The notes beneath the pieces were generated by a model. It ran no database searches and was not told the DNA's origin. It was given only the letters and a program-made list of their open reading frames with translations. Shown piece after piece: positions 49,306-62,330 of a DNA stretch of 64,000 bases. The stretch's first letter is position 1. Every line of letters begins with the position of its first letter. The translations under genes were made by a program, and so were the position numbers. The stretch is from NCBI GenBank assembly GCA_018907035.1, contig JACCIC010000099.1, positions 1,302,501 through 1,366,500 of the forward strand, written 5' to 3'. This DNA is from Sycobia sp. Sy_11 (Eukaryota > Arthropoda > Insecta > Hymenoptera > Epichrysomallidae).

Positions 49306-50420
49306 CTATACGTATTTCTATCATTGGCCGTCGAAAACTTAGCAAATCACACTGCTTTTGGATTAAGACAGTCGCATCAACGTAGAATTGTCTATTTTTA
49401 CATTGCGTCCAATGAAAATGTTGGTTGTAAATAAAAGTTTTTCATGTGCGCGTGGTAAAGTTTTTATACGGTAAAATGGCGCTATAAATCTTTCGTAAAA
49501 AAAGTAATAAATCAACTTTAACGAGGCAGATGCGCCTTAATAAACGCAAAATGTTCAGTCTATAATAGTTTCCAGCGGCATAAGTTTAAAATGAGCATTA
49601 AAATTTTTAACTTTCATTCGGTACCTAGATATATATATATATGATCCGTCCTTGCTTTTCTTTTAGAACATTATAATAATAAAACGCACAAAATTCATTT
49701 TTATACGCATAATCGAAGAAAAGAAGAAGATATCTTTGTAATAAGGCAAGCAATGCATTCTATATTTAGCGAAGAGAATCGTTCGCATCCTAATATATAT
49801 ATATATATATTACGCGCTTAAATGCCTTCCTTTCACGCAACGATGACGACTGTAAAGCGCATGCGTGGGCGCGCGTCGACGCGCCCTCTGCGCATCCCCG
49901 GGGCCTTATGATAATATGATTGTAAGCCTTATTATTTATGTTACGCGTTTACTACTTAATTATTGTAAACAGCACTGGCGATTTCGCGAGAAATTCTTGT
50001 TCATTTTGCATTGTTTTCTTTGTCTGTTCTCGATAATTTCAGACGCGACCTACGCAAAATCTGCTGGAACTTTTTGAATAAATCCACCGAAAAAGAAATA
50101 TATATCTATAGATATTGGAAATCGCCAGTGCGCACAAGTCAATTATGCCTTGTAACGCGACACCGATGGATCAATTTTTTTTGTCTTTTTTTTAGGAGCG
50201 AGAAGGATGGAAGTTTGTCGTTTCATCATTTACGTATTCGTTTCTCTTTTTATTTTAACTAAAGCTATCGTCTCCGATGGTCCATCCTGTACATATAAAT
50301 ATACATATATATAATTAAATATTATTATACACGAATTCTTAATGCATAAGTTTTAACGTGTACTTATAATATAGATAAGTATTTCTAATTGTATCGATAA
50401 CGAGCTATCATTCTGCATCA
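48410..50420. repeat. Intergenic DNA with (TA)n tracts at 49042-49074 and 49249-49300
   Basis: Two pure TA runs of about 33 and 52 bp lie 175 bp apart. The rest is AT-rich without a supported frame. Small TA patches occur at 49630-49642 and 49794-49810. Confidence 0.8.
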
Positions 50421-50424
50421 CCCA

Positions 50425-50511
<87 letters not shown>
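50425..50511. repeat. (ATT)29 trinucleotide microsatellite
   Basis: About 87 bp of uninterrupted ATT units, the longest pure trinucleotide run in the window. Confidence 0.97.
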
Positions 50512-50762
50512 GATAATCGAGATTACAACGTTATAGATATTTTTGTACTGTTTGTAAGTTTAACGATCGTGAAATAAAAAGAGAGATGGAAAATAAGTGT
50601 ATATGCACGTTTATTGCGTCAAGCGAGCGACCACCGATGCCCTTATCACATCCCTTCCTTAATCTCAATATTACACGATGATTTTCTATCAATTCAGTTC
50701 CGCATCGGACGTAGTATTTTAACTAATTTAAATGTTTTTTTTAGCTGTCAATACCACAGTAA

Positions 50763-50765
<3 letters not shown>

Positions 50766-50825
<60 letters not shown>

Positions 50826-50826
50826 T
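50766..50826. repeat. (TA)n followed by (TTTA)8
   Basis: The TA run (50766-50793) passes directly into TTTA units (50794-50826). Confidence 0.95.
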
Positions 50827-50829
50827 AAA

Positions 50830-52508
50830 AAGATAATTATAGACGAACTTGAATCGACATACCTATAGGCTATGTACCATATACACGTTTATTTGCGATA
50901 AGCGGTTCAACATTCTCCATATACTTTGTAAAAACATTTAAATAAAATAATATTTATTAAAATGAAAAATAAAACTTGATAAGCTTCAAAAATATAGTTT
51001 ATGTTTTGACGGCGAGATTTATTCGTTCCGTGTGATAATATATGTATGCGCCGAAGTGATACCAGACGTCGTCGCAATAGCGATGTTGGAACTTCCTGAT
51101 CGCGGAGCCCGCGCTCGCTGCTTTATACTGCTTCAATTATAATTTGGAACCGTTGGTACATAAAAAACAAAAAGAGAGGAAAAAATCTTCCGGTGCACAC
51201 GCGGTTACGTGGGGCGCGCGGCGGTCTTTTTCAAAGTGCCCCGAAGGAAAATACGAGGCAGTCATAAATGCAAGGATTCTTATGTACAAGAAAGAATAAT
51301 ATGGCTATATTAGATATATACTAAATACCTATAGAATCTGTGTATTTCTCCTTCGTGTGTTACTTTTTTTTAATACACGAGTATACATGTATTACATCAA
51401 AATTACGCTAACTTTTTCCTGGAAATAAAGTAAAAATTTTATTATATAGATCGCTTTCAAGCGGTGTTAATAAAATACTTCCTAATTATTTAATTCGGTT
51501 TATAAATAATATACGGAAGACCTTAAATGAAATAGTAATTAAGCAATTTAGTTTTTTATACAGTAATAAACGTATTTAATAATACGTAATGGTTTCCTTT
51601 TTGTGAAATATTAATTTGTAATTTGACTTAACTGATTAAAATTTACTTACCTCGACTGATATAAAGATAACTACCAAATATTATTATCGTTTTTACAGTT
51701 TCTAAATTAACACAGATACAGATCTTAAACAAAAATTCTGTAAAGTCTCGAAAGCGATTAGCTATTAATATTTGGATTATTCTAACTTATTGTTGTTTAA
51801 AAGGCAGACTTGAAAAAAAAGTCTAAACAGTTGAATGAGAAATACATTATTATTATGAAAATGGAAATAAATTTTGTAAACTATTTGTGAAGATTTAATA
51901 CAGGTTAAAATTTATTCTCGAATTCTGTAAAAGATCGATTGAACTGGATTTACTACCCATAGATATAGAGCGAAATTCGTTTCGAAATCGTTAAAGTATT
52001 CATACAAGTATGAAAAATTGAAAGTCACATTTAAATAAGCGACGTGGATACGCAACCTGTTTGCAAATTCAAACTCCATAAATTAAATTTATGCACATTC
52101 ATGAAATTCTATGAAGATTTTTTATTTATTGTAAAACGTGTAGCTATAATACCTAAACGTTTTATTTTAGAAGTTAATTAAAGAAATTATGTATTAACAA
52201 CTCAAAAAGTATTTTTCACTACGATGTTGACATTTTTAAATCATATCTTCCGCTAAGTGGAATTTCAAGAAAGTCGAGAATTATGTTAATTTAAAAATTA
52301 ACTTTCATTCTTTCATTGTGATTTGCATTCTTCGCTTAAGAGAATAAAATTCACAGGGATTAATTAGTTCGTAAGAATTGTGTTTTATACTCGATTCAGA
52401 TCTCGAATATAAAAAGTTTCCGGGGTGTTACATACACCTTTCATATTACATGCCGAAGAAAATTAAATCGGCAGAAATTATTTCTAAATAAAAACCATGG
52501 ATATATTC

Positions 52509-52510
<2 letters not shown>
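50830..52510. other. AT-rich intergenic DNA without genes
   Basis: Stop codons are dense in all frames. A small CG-rich patch at 51100-51250 has no features. Confidence 0.55.
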
Positions 52511-52513
<3 letters not shown>

Positions 52514-52560
<47 letters not shown>

Positions 52561-52564
52561 CCAT

Positions 52565-52620
<56 letters not shown>
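52514..52620. repeat. Two adjacent (TA)n tracts separated by CATATATATATATCCATGTT
   Basis: TA runs at 52514-52544 and 52568-52620. Overlapping frames are Tyr-Ile repeats. Confidence 0.95.
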
Positions 52621-52624
<4 letters not shown>

Positions 52625-52977
52625 GAAAGAAAAATCCCCCGAATTTCTAATGCATATCCGAACGATTTGCCAATTTCGCATTTGAAAGCCTAAACACGGC
52701 TATCAGCGCGAGCGTAATACTTTAATTAACTGTTTGAAAAAATGAAGAAGAAAAAAAGGGGGGAAAAAGGAGCAGAAAAAAACACGACCACCTCGTAAAA
52801 GCTTTTACTTTCAATAAAAGGCCCGTAATAAAAGAAGACTAAAGAAGAATTTACGGCCTGTTCGTCTTCTCGGCTCGCAATTTTATTATGATCCACGGAG
52901 TGTGCGCGAAAAGTCAACGTTAACCAGGCGAGCAGCGTTAATTCCTTATTAAGTAATTAAAAATTACGACGCTTTCT

Positions 52978-52978
<1 letters not shown>

Positions 52979-53023
<45 letters not shown>
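52979..53023. repeat. (CT)22 microsatellite
   Basis: A pure run followed by CGACTGTTGCAG. Confidence 0.95.
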
Positions 53024-53024
<1 letters not shown>

Positions 53025-55020
53025 ACTGTTGCAGAATCGGTGCGTGACACGCTCATCCCATCTTATCATCGCCTTGCATCGAGCTCTCGGGAAAGAATAA
53101 ATTATATACCATTATTATCATTATTACTACGCCTGCGTATTCCGTTTTCCTTTGCCCTCACTTTTTCGGGCATAGTTTCTTCACAAAAATATATCAAATC
53201 TCCAAACCGACCGTGGAAGCTACTTCCGCGATATATTATACACTTGACGGAGCAGTCTGCATAGATGTATATGGCTGTAAAAGCGCACGCGCGCGCGCGC
53301 GAAAGTCGCGCATTCCAGTATGTTAGATATAGATATATAATCGCTCGTTACGCAAGAAGGCGTTGTAGGGAAAAACTCGTTTTTAAATATTTTAGCACGC
53401 TAATGCGTCCAGGACTTTTCGAACCCGCACGCAAAAGGAGCTGTCGCTGCATTACTCTCCTCTTCGCCCCTCGAAAAACGTGTAACGCGTGACATAAGGA
53501 TTTCGCAACGAGCTGGACTTCTCTATATAAGGGCGGGGTGGAGTCGAAGAAGGTAAAAGTCGTATTTGACGGAACTTCAGCATCGTACTTTAGAGTATTA
53601 TAATAGATCTGAGATAGGGGGTTTAGAATTTTTCTCTATTGCGTATTTTATTGGTATATATATATAATAGTTTAAAATTTAAAAAATGGTTTCACATTTT
53701 CAATTTACATCGTATAAACTGTTTAACCTATTAAATGTCAAATAAATTTTTTCTCTACCCCTTGAGCGAAGCTGCGTCCTTCAACTATTCGATTAGGTTA
53801 AAAAATTGATAAAAAACAATTGATATTCAAAAATCCCTCAATGTAATGTTCGCAGATTAAGTTTTTTGTATTGAAAACAATAGAAATTGAATTTACCAAA
53901 AAGCTAAATAATACTGGAAGTTTCATTATTATTGGAAATAAAAAAATTACATATAAAGTTATTTATTAAAAAATTGGCTCGACAAATAATGTATTAAATA
54001 CAAGGAGCTTATATTAGAAAACAAATTTTAAACGTGCAAAAATCAACAATTACAAAAAACAGTACGATCTACTATATGTAAATTGTTTCAATACAAGAAC
54101 GAAGATGAAAGATTAATTTATTTTTTTAATAACTTTATAAGAGTGTTTAAAAACCATTTACTTTCATTCGTTATTCGTCATTCTCTTCATGTATTTTCAA
54201 ATATCGATTCCAACCAGGAGAACTTGGTACATTTACACTGCAAAATAGTTTCAGCGGGAATTGCACAGATCTTACCTGCAAAACATAAAAGTAAAAACAA
54301 CGATTTTCTGAATGTCTACCAATTAATAATAAGCATACTTCCGCCCAGGGATAGAGAAAAGTATTTATTTCTTACATGAGTCCAAAATAGAACTTCGGCA
54401 CGTGTGCACGCACACTCTTATAAGGAAATCTACTAAATTTCTTATAGTTTATATTATATATAAACTAACAAGAACTTCAGTATTTACTCGTTGAAATAAA
54501 ATTACTACTTGAAATAATTAAAAATAAAAATTATATTTTATTTCGTGTAAAATTGAAACAAATATTGTAAAATTATAAAATGTACCTCGCGTGGGAAAAC
54601 ATAAACATAAACATATTCCAAGTAGCTATAACCAACGATTAAATCAATTTGTGTACTCGAATATTGTTTTAATGTACTATACTCAATATATAAACACACA
54701 TAACGAAAGTGCTCTTTCCAGCGAATGCACGTCATATAAAATTCTATTCATCCGTGTATATATATAACGATTTAGTGGAAATGAAAAATTTATCTTTCTT
54801 ATTTCTGGATCAGTAAACAACACACGCACGCGCGCCCGCACGTACGCACACACATACATGAATTGATCGAAAAGGTTCGCAGAGGAGAGTATAGAGAGCT
54901 GCGGTGCATTCAGCGTAACGCCGATTCATTGCAAATCTTCTCCGATCTATGAAGAATCGATTAAAATTTTTTTCAGATTTCCGCTTGATTTTTCTTATAA
55001 TAAATAAATATTTTCAATAA
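53024..55020. other. Intergenic DNA; one unexplained AT-rich open frame
   Basis: Moderate GC to about 53500, AT-rich after. The plus-strand frame 54083-54379 (98 codons) begins at TTG, contains no Met and has no recognised domain. Its composition is protein-like for AT-rich DNA, so it may be a decayed coding fragment. Confidence 0.4.
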
Positions 55021-55030
55021 ATAAATAAAT

Positions 55031-55227
55031 ATATATATATATATGTATATGTATATGTATATGTATGTATGTATATGTATGTATGTATATGTATGTATGT
55101 ATATGTATGTATGTATATGTATATGTATATGTATGTATATGTATATGTATATGTATATATGTATGTATATGTATATGTATGTATATGTATATGTATGTAT
55201 ATGTATATGTATGTATATGTATATGTA
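55031..55227. repeat. TATG/TATATG array with two higher-order units
   Basis: After a short TA run, four perfect 14-bp units (ATGTATGTATGTAT) span 55061-55116. Four perfect 16-bp units (GTATGTATATGTATAT) span 55161-55224. Frames on both strands are simple repeats. Confidence 0.95.
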
Positions 55228-55229
55228 TA

Positions 55230-57410
55230 AACATCTCCCGCGGCTTAATAAACCCTTTCGTTTTCTAATTAAGGTGAAAGAGAAAGAGAAGGGGAGAGAG
55301 GGGGGCGAGTAGGAGAAGGAAAGAGACAGACAGACAGACTAAGAACGAAATCGAAAGAAAAAAAGAAGGAAGACTCTCGCATACTTGGATTCTCCACCCC
55401 CCCCGCCTCTGATTCTTCCCACCCAGCTTATTCGATGCTAATGAGATTTTATGTAGCCCCGTTCTCACACAAGTGCGTATAATGCGCTCGCTGCAGCAGC
55501 GTCAAGCACCGGCAAAAGCAGCGCTGTGCCGCGCAACGTACATACATTTACATTCCGCATCGGGCTCGCTCTGTAATATTCAAGGCTTTTTCGCTCCGCC
55601 CCCCTCCCCCGCCCACAAAAGCAAGAACGAAAAAGTCGGGGAGAGTGCGCGCGTGCGGCATTAAGGATTATCCGATAAGGAATCGTTCGAACTTATGCGC
55701 GTTCGTCTCTCCCACATGCGCGTCGTACAAATTTCCGATATATATATACATTACACACACACACCTATATATATATATGCCCGACGAAAATTACCATCCG
55801 CCGCCGCACCGCCGTCTGTCCTGGCCACGTGCCGGAAGCCGAGGTCTGCCGTCTAACGTGGGAGTTCTAAAGATCATCGAATCAGTGAAAGTAAATGAAA
55901 GCGAAAAATTCAGTGGTGGGAGAGGGGTGGGGAGAAATGAGATTATATATATATATTCCCATTACGGAGTTTCTTTTCTTCGACGCGTGTATAATTATCG
56001 GTAAATTGAAGTGTCGGAAATTTTTCTATACTTCCTTGCGAAGCTGTCCTAAGTGATTTTAGCATTTCACTTATACATGGCATTAATTTAATCTTCACAT
56101 AGGAGATGGAAGATCTTCGCTTGTTGCTTCGCAAGTAATTCTATTTGTTTGCATAAGATGATCGTTAGTTAATGATATTGATTAGATAGGAAATTGTCTA
56201 AATCCCTATATTATCGCTTATTACCTCACTAAAAAAGTTACAGATATATCGGTGGTGAATTTGGTCCAGATTGGGTGTTGTAAAATCGAGTAAATCACTG
56301 TAAAATACATATAGATATATAATAAACTAAGGTTTTAAGAGAAAATGTTATAACCGCCCTACGTATATTTGTAAATTTTTAGGTTTCTATTTATTATAAA
56401 TTGTAGTCTACCGAAGTTTACACGCCTTAAGAGTAATTATCCATCTATGTTACGTGTATACAATTAATCTAATATTAATTAGCCATAAATAAGAAACTAT
56501 TCATTTGATAAAATTGATTCTCATTAGAAATTTGGCTTAAAATGTTATTTTTTACAAAAATCCGATGACAAAAGTAGATATTGTCAATTAAAAAACTCAT
56601 GAAACTTCGCAACACATCTAATTTACTTATGCACCATTTTACTACACAATTACTAATTTTATATAAGACAATACTATATCTTGGAAAAGGGATGAGGCAG
56701 CGTATCGTTCTGAAACTTTACTGATCCTCTTTTGATTAATGAAAACTTCTTCTTGCCAGCAGAAAAAATTGTGGAAAAATTCAAATTTTTCAAAATATTA
56801 AATCTAAATCTACAAATTAATTCGTATATATTATCCAAAATACGCTAATTTTTACGATAAGACGACTTCTCGTAGAATTGCAGTTCCAATAGCAGTTTCC
56901 ATTTGCAGTTCCATTTGCAGTTTCAATAGCAACTTCTACATCTAATATCCAATGAAAAATGAACGGAAATAAATTATGAAAGTGCGAAAAATTTATAAAT
57001 ACATCAAGTGTGTGGATTCCGTTATACTTTAGAAAAAGAAAACTATTCTTGTTAAATTAAGCAGTAATTTAGTTTCAATAACAATGGCTACAACATTTAA
57101 TGCAATTTAATGATTTACTTCCGTCAGACACTGCCGCTGCTCTTAGGTAAAAATGTAGAATATTTTTATAATGGAAGCGAAAATTCTCAAGTATTCACCT
57201 CAGGTGACACGTTCCCGACATTTACAGCAGTCAGATACTTTCTTTGTGTAACCTTTACGCAAAAATCTACTAGTCTTAAGTAATATAAATAAAACAAATA
57301 ATCGATAGACTTTTTATAGGCTGAAAAATATTTAAAAAAAAAATACAATTCGAATACATTTAAAATAATTTATAAATTATATTTATATTGATTGTTGTAA
57401 ACTTAATTGA
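55230..57410. other. Intergenic DNA with purine-rich and minisatellite patches
   Basis: GA-rich sequence at 55275-55370, C-rich runs at 55395-55410 and 55599-55615, and a small minisatellite at 56878-56932 (GCAGTTCCAATAGCAGTTTCC-like units). No gene is supported. Confidence 0.5.
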
Positions 57411-57417
57411 TAAATAT

Positions 57418-57681
57418 CAAATATTTTCATCGACCTTACAGTTGTATTAAATAAAATATTGATAATTAAATAATGACTGTTTTTGTTTATGTTCAACTCC
57501 GTAGAATCTGAAATGAAAATAAAATTTAGGTTTTGTCTTCTATTAATATTAGTATATAGATGAACTTTTTTTCAGATTCTACAGAGCTGACTTTCAACAA
57601 AGACAGTCCAACTGTCGTTATTTTATTATTTAAATATAAATATTTTATTTAATACGTCTGTAAGACCGATAAAAATATTTG
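57418..57681. repeat. Long inverted repeat (about 100-bp and 116-bp arms, 47-bp loop)
   Basis: The left arm 57418-57518 and right arm 57566-57681 are imperfect reverse complements along their whole length. Matched blocks include CAAATATTTT-ATCG (outer end), CTTACAG--GTATTAAATAAAATATT, ACTGT-TTTGTT, and GTAGAATCTGAAA (next to the loop). A few small insertions sit in the right arm. The outer flanks beyond 57418 and 57681 no longer pair. There is no coding capacity. A transcript would fold into a long hairpin; alternatively it is a foldback/MITE transposon. Confidence 0.7.
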
Positions 57682-57932
57682 TTTGTTTATAAAATTTAGT
57701 AATTTAATTTAATACGAAATCAATGAAATCCTTCTCTATTTATATAAACTATTTTTATAGTCTCATGAATGTACGGTTATAATTATTACAATTTATAATT
57801 ATTAAAAGCTACGAAATTTTTGTCATGCCGATTGATCGAAGTACATATATAAATAATGTTCAATTTTTCAACTTTTCTTGAATCTGACTGCAGAGTCTTC
57901 TTAGAAGTCTTCAATATTGAATAGTGCGATGC

Positions 57933-58023
57933 ATGTTTCTGATAGCTCTCCTGATATTTGCAAGCACGAGCGAAGCAAATCCTGGCAAATCGGGGATAGG
58001 CATCGAAAACATATTTGAAAAGC

Positions 58024-58074
<51 letters not shown>

Positions 58075-58127
58075 TGCACTTCTTTTATAAAATTGTTATT
58101 TTTATTTTTTATCGTATAAAAGTATAA
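57933..58127 (+). CDS. Possible small secreted peptide exon (low confidence)
   Basis: From the ATG at 57933 the frame starts MFLIALLIFASTSEA, a good signal peptide with a plausible cleavage after Ala15. It continues NPGKSGIGIENIFEKLN before entering a (TA)22 microsatellite that encodes Ile-Tyr repeats, and stops at 58125-58127. A reasonable splice acceptor (pyrimidines then CTGCAG ending at 57894) lies 38 nt upstream. Another ATG at 57929 in a different frame precedes it. No clear donor is visible before the microsatellite, so the exon could be truncated, a pseudogene fragment, or chance. No family is recognised. Confidence 0.25.
58027..58071. repeat. (TA)22 microsatellite
   Basis: A pure run interrupting the possible small-peptide frame. 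Confidence 0.95.
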
Positions 58128-58129
58128 AA

Positions 58130-59780
58130 CTTTTTCAAATATATTTTTTCATTTCACTTTTTATATAAATATTAAATTATTATATGAGCAATAAACGGGC
58201 AAAGATAAATACTGAGATTGTTATATATACAATAGTTCGAAATTGTAAAATAATTTGAAATATTTTATTTGTTTAGATGTGGAATTATACTCATTCATAA
58301 TAGAAATTTGAAAATATTTTTATTATAATTATTAATGAAACATATTTTTATAAAATATAGATAGAAAACTCATATTCATTAAAAACAAATTGTAGTGTAA
58401 ATAAATAATGATTTCCAAAGAATTATTGCAATTATCTGTAAATTAAATTTCCAATTACATGATCTATTTCTTAATTTTTTTTCTTTTAGAAACTTGAATT
58501 TCAATTTCTTTAATGCATAGATAGTAACAATCCGTATTCGTATTTAACCGAGTTTGAATATGTACGTAAAAATCCGTTTTGTAGTAAATTATAGATTATA
58601 TAATATTTAAGGTTAAAAAATCTACAATCATATTATCAGTAAGTCTCTCGAGTATCCAACGTTATCCAGATCACTGACTAAGTCAAAAGGCCTACGTAAC
58701 TCTACATTGCCTTTCTAGCCAATGACAATCTGCATCGATATGACGGACAAAATTAAAATAAAGTAGACGCGAGTATGATAATGATATAATATCCCTAGAA
58801 TGCACAAGTATACTTTCTGCTGTGAAATATATTCAAAAGTATACTTTTGACCGAGCTATGAAGAAAAATCAAATTTTTAAATAATACAATTAGATTAGCA
58901 GAAACTAAAACTATCATTGCACATTAATAAAACTTATTTTTTTATTTAAGAAACTCTTAGTGAATTGTGAAACATGAACGTGATTGTTCATATGTGTCTG
59001 TGCGCGCGCGCGCGTGTGTGTGTGTGTGTATTTATAATTATTAACTGCAATATACATAATAAATCTAATTAATGCTTAAAAAAAGAAGATATTAGCAATA
59101 TTAAACTATAAAAGAGGAACGTCTACTTTATATACCTTTATTTACTAAATATATATAAAGAGCACACACTAATCGATTATTTTCAGAAATCATCCGTACA
59201 TAGCACATAGTTAGACAATTAGTTGAATTATATATAATATAATTCAAATAATTGGAGAACAAGTTAATATATCTTTCTATCTATCGCCGTTTTAATTTGA
59301 CAAGTTTTCAGGTATAAAGCGTCTGAGTTAATGTGCCCGAAACTACTTTAAGATGGGAAGTTTATATTCCTTTATATTATATGCAACTGAACAGGATTAT
59401 TAATATTTTACAAGGATGTTATACGGTAACGATTCTTAGAATACGTTTAAATTAAAACGAACCTCTATAATTATTGTCGAGGCAGATTAAAAAAAAAAGA
59501 AATTACTGCTTGAGAGTGGCAAAAAATGAAGTAAAATTAAATTTCTCAATTAACCTATATACATAAAATCGAACATGTAAATACAGAAATCGTAAACGAA
59601 CGCGTTAATTAGATAGAATCAATTAAGGCTGTTAAGCCATACGTCTAAATTAAAGGGCAATTAACAAAAGTAGAGTTTTCTTCCCGACGAACATCGCAGC
59701 ATTCACCTGCAGAAAACGAAAAACGGCCGTGTGCCATCGTGCAGCCTCTTACTTATTTTTCACCATTACCGAGGCTCCTT
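58130..59780. other. AT-rich intergenic DNA without genes
   Basis: Contains a (CG)n/(TG)n stretch at 58999-59029. No supported frame. Confidence 0.55.
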
Positions 59781-59789
59781 TTCTCCCTG

Positions 59790-60300
59790 ACTCTCTCTCT
59801 CTCTCTCTCTATCTCTCCTCTCCCGCTCTCCCTGTCGCCCTGTCTCCCTCGAGCGCACGATGCGCCGAACGTTATTTATAGCCCCGATAATCCCCGGTGA
59901 AGGTGTCGCTTAACCTTGACCGGCGACCCGACGCGACGGTGCGCGGCTGCCAGATAAAGGTCGCGCCCGCGGGTGCACGCCATCCTTACAGGTGGATGGC
60001 GCGCCGTCGTCGCAAGGCGCCCGAGCCGACGTCCCGCCGTCGGCTATTTCATAAAGCGCGCTTATGCTTTATACGGCGAAAGCCGCGCGAGCGTCGCGCC
60101 GGCAGCGCTTTCTCGGGCCTCCTTTTTTGTCCGACGCCATATACATCCTTTCCTCTGGGCCGGTCTCGCGCGGACTCTTGCGTATGAGTTACGATCGCGG
60201 CTTATCGCGGCGTATGCATGTAAAGACAGAATGCGAGCCGATCGTAAAATTTATGCGGCCGTCGGTGGATGCGGAACAACGGCGCCGAGAGCACTGATTA
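59790..60300. other. (CT)n tract and small CpG-rich island
   Basis: CT repeats at 59790-59810 lead into a GC-rich block at 59860-60300. Three overlapping frames occupy it with no motif, and each lacks a convincing start or splice context. Confidence 0.5.
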
Positions 60301-62270
60301 ACGCTCAGGAGGGAGGAGGGGGCTCCTGCGGCAGGACTCAACTTATTGTCCTCTGCCTTTTTTCCGCGTAGAACCCGTTGAGCGGGGAAATTACTTAATA
60401 TTTTGCAAGAGCTCGGAGATCGACCGTTATAACTTTCTTTTGCTTTAGAGCACAAGTGTCGTGCCTTGCATATTTTAGACATTATATATACGAAGACCAA
60501 TTGGAAATCCATTTCCGTTGTTTATAGCTTGAATTTATTATGGGCTGCATAGTAAGTATTATAATCCAGCGGCCGTGACGCGCTTGGCACTTGGTTGTAT
60601 ATATATATGTATGCATATATACATATACATGTATGTGTATAGTAAATATAGACTGCGAGAACAGTACTTATACTTCTTAAATCGTGCTCGCTGCTCGATA
60701 TCTATGTAGAAAGAAAGGAAAGGTTGAAACTTGAAAGTGGTATTTTATCTATCTCTGCATCGATGAAGAACGGAGAAAGATAGATAGCCATATATACTTT
60801 CGTTTTTCTTTCTCTATATATTTTCGCTAATGTCGGCTTCGTTATCTCGTGCATATATACAGTCTGTACTTACTATGTCTTTGAATCTTATACTTAAGCT
60901 TATTTCTAGATCTTGTATCTACCTCGAGATTTTCTTATAACGTTCCAGGGTTAATGTACCATCTAGTTTGTGCGTAGAAAATTTGTTATATATTTTGTGA
61001 TTCTAAAGAATCATTGAATAGTATGCAGCGTTTATTACAAATTTTCATATCAACTCTTATTGGATCATTTACATATTTATACAATTTTCGAAAACTTTCT
61101 ATGTGAGTAAAATTTTAACAAATAAAAATAACAAACTGTTTTTGTAGTAAATGTAGTATAGCAAAAAATAAAATATGAATATTTACGAGGCTATATCGAA
61201 AGTCTGCGGACTTAAGTGTTTGTTTTGCACGTGTATGTGCGTGGAACGATTTTAAATTCAAATTAATTAATAAGTACTTTCACTATACGGACACCAATAC
61301 CAAAGAAGCGCATTCGGACTTCCTGTTTTCCATTTCCCCTTCAGCTGTATTACGAACTCTGCAATTTTCAAGTGTGCCCAATTAAGTCATCCGTACAGCT
61401 GTGGCGCCTCCGTATCGTTATTACGTCGAGGTGCGCTCGCGTGCGCTGGCGTTTATTGTATCAACGCATCGTAACATCGCGTGATAATACGATGATTAAC
61501 GTAACCGTTGCCAGCGAGAGCGAGACATTTTTTCTTCTTCTCCGCGTAATATCTCTTAAACAGCCTATTTATGTCATCTCGAGTGGTCGATTTCATGTTC
61601 CATCGCATCTATCATGCTCAACGATCCGAAAATTATTTGCGGTTATATCAGTATTGTTTAATGTTACATTTGTTGAATTATTAGCTTTATAATTAGCTAG
61701 GAGACGATTAAAAGTTACTTAGGCGGACTTTCACTATTTTCTTAAGGCGAATTGCACTTCCCGCAAAATGTTGGTAATACTTTATGTATAATCTATATTA
61801 AATTAGATATTTCGAATATTGTTAAATTAATTAATAGCTCTGATAACGGCCAATTTCTAACATAATATAATTCAAATTTACGATTGTATAACGAAGCATG
61901 AGTGTAATTCAGATATATGTATAAAATGTATAATGCAGATTAAATAAAATGTAGAAATTTAAAATGAGAGTTACTATGCTTCTTTGTAATCTATAGGAAG
62001 TATAAGAAAGATTAAAGATTATAAGTAAGTATAATTTAATTATTTTTTAACAATGTGCACCTTATCTATGTATCTTTGTATGCACTCATTAAATAGAGGA
62101 TTATTTCATTAAAATTTGCTTTCTAAATATATTAGAAATCGTTTCCATATTAATTTTCACGATATTTTCAAAAAAATTGAGGCATTTATGACTTTTGAAC
62201 CACTTTGCAAAAAAATGTAAAAATTTTAAATGATTTTATTAAATTATTTTCTTTAATATAATATTGATAT
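60300..62270. other. Intergenic DNA without a supported gene
   Basis: AT-rich apart from a mixed block at 61330-61560. Weakly complementary ends at 61197-61217 and 61717-61734 may be terminal repeats of an old DNA element. Confidence 0.45.
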
Positions 62271-62271
62271 A

Positions 62272-62273
<2 letters not shown>

Positions 62274-62328
<55 letters not shown>
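62274..62328. repeat. (TA)27 microsatellite
   Basis: A pure run; overlapping minus-strand frame is Ile-Tyr repeats. Confidence 0.95.

Positions 62329-62329
<1 letters not shown>

Positions 62330-62330
<1 letters not shown>

Noticed and set aside
55031..55227. CRISPR-like regular repeat array
   Set aside because: The units are contiguous simple repeats with no unique spacers, and the genome is eukaryotic.
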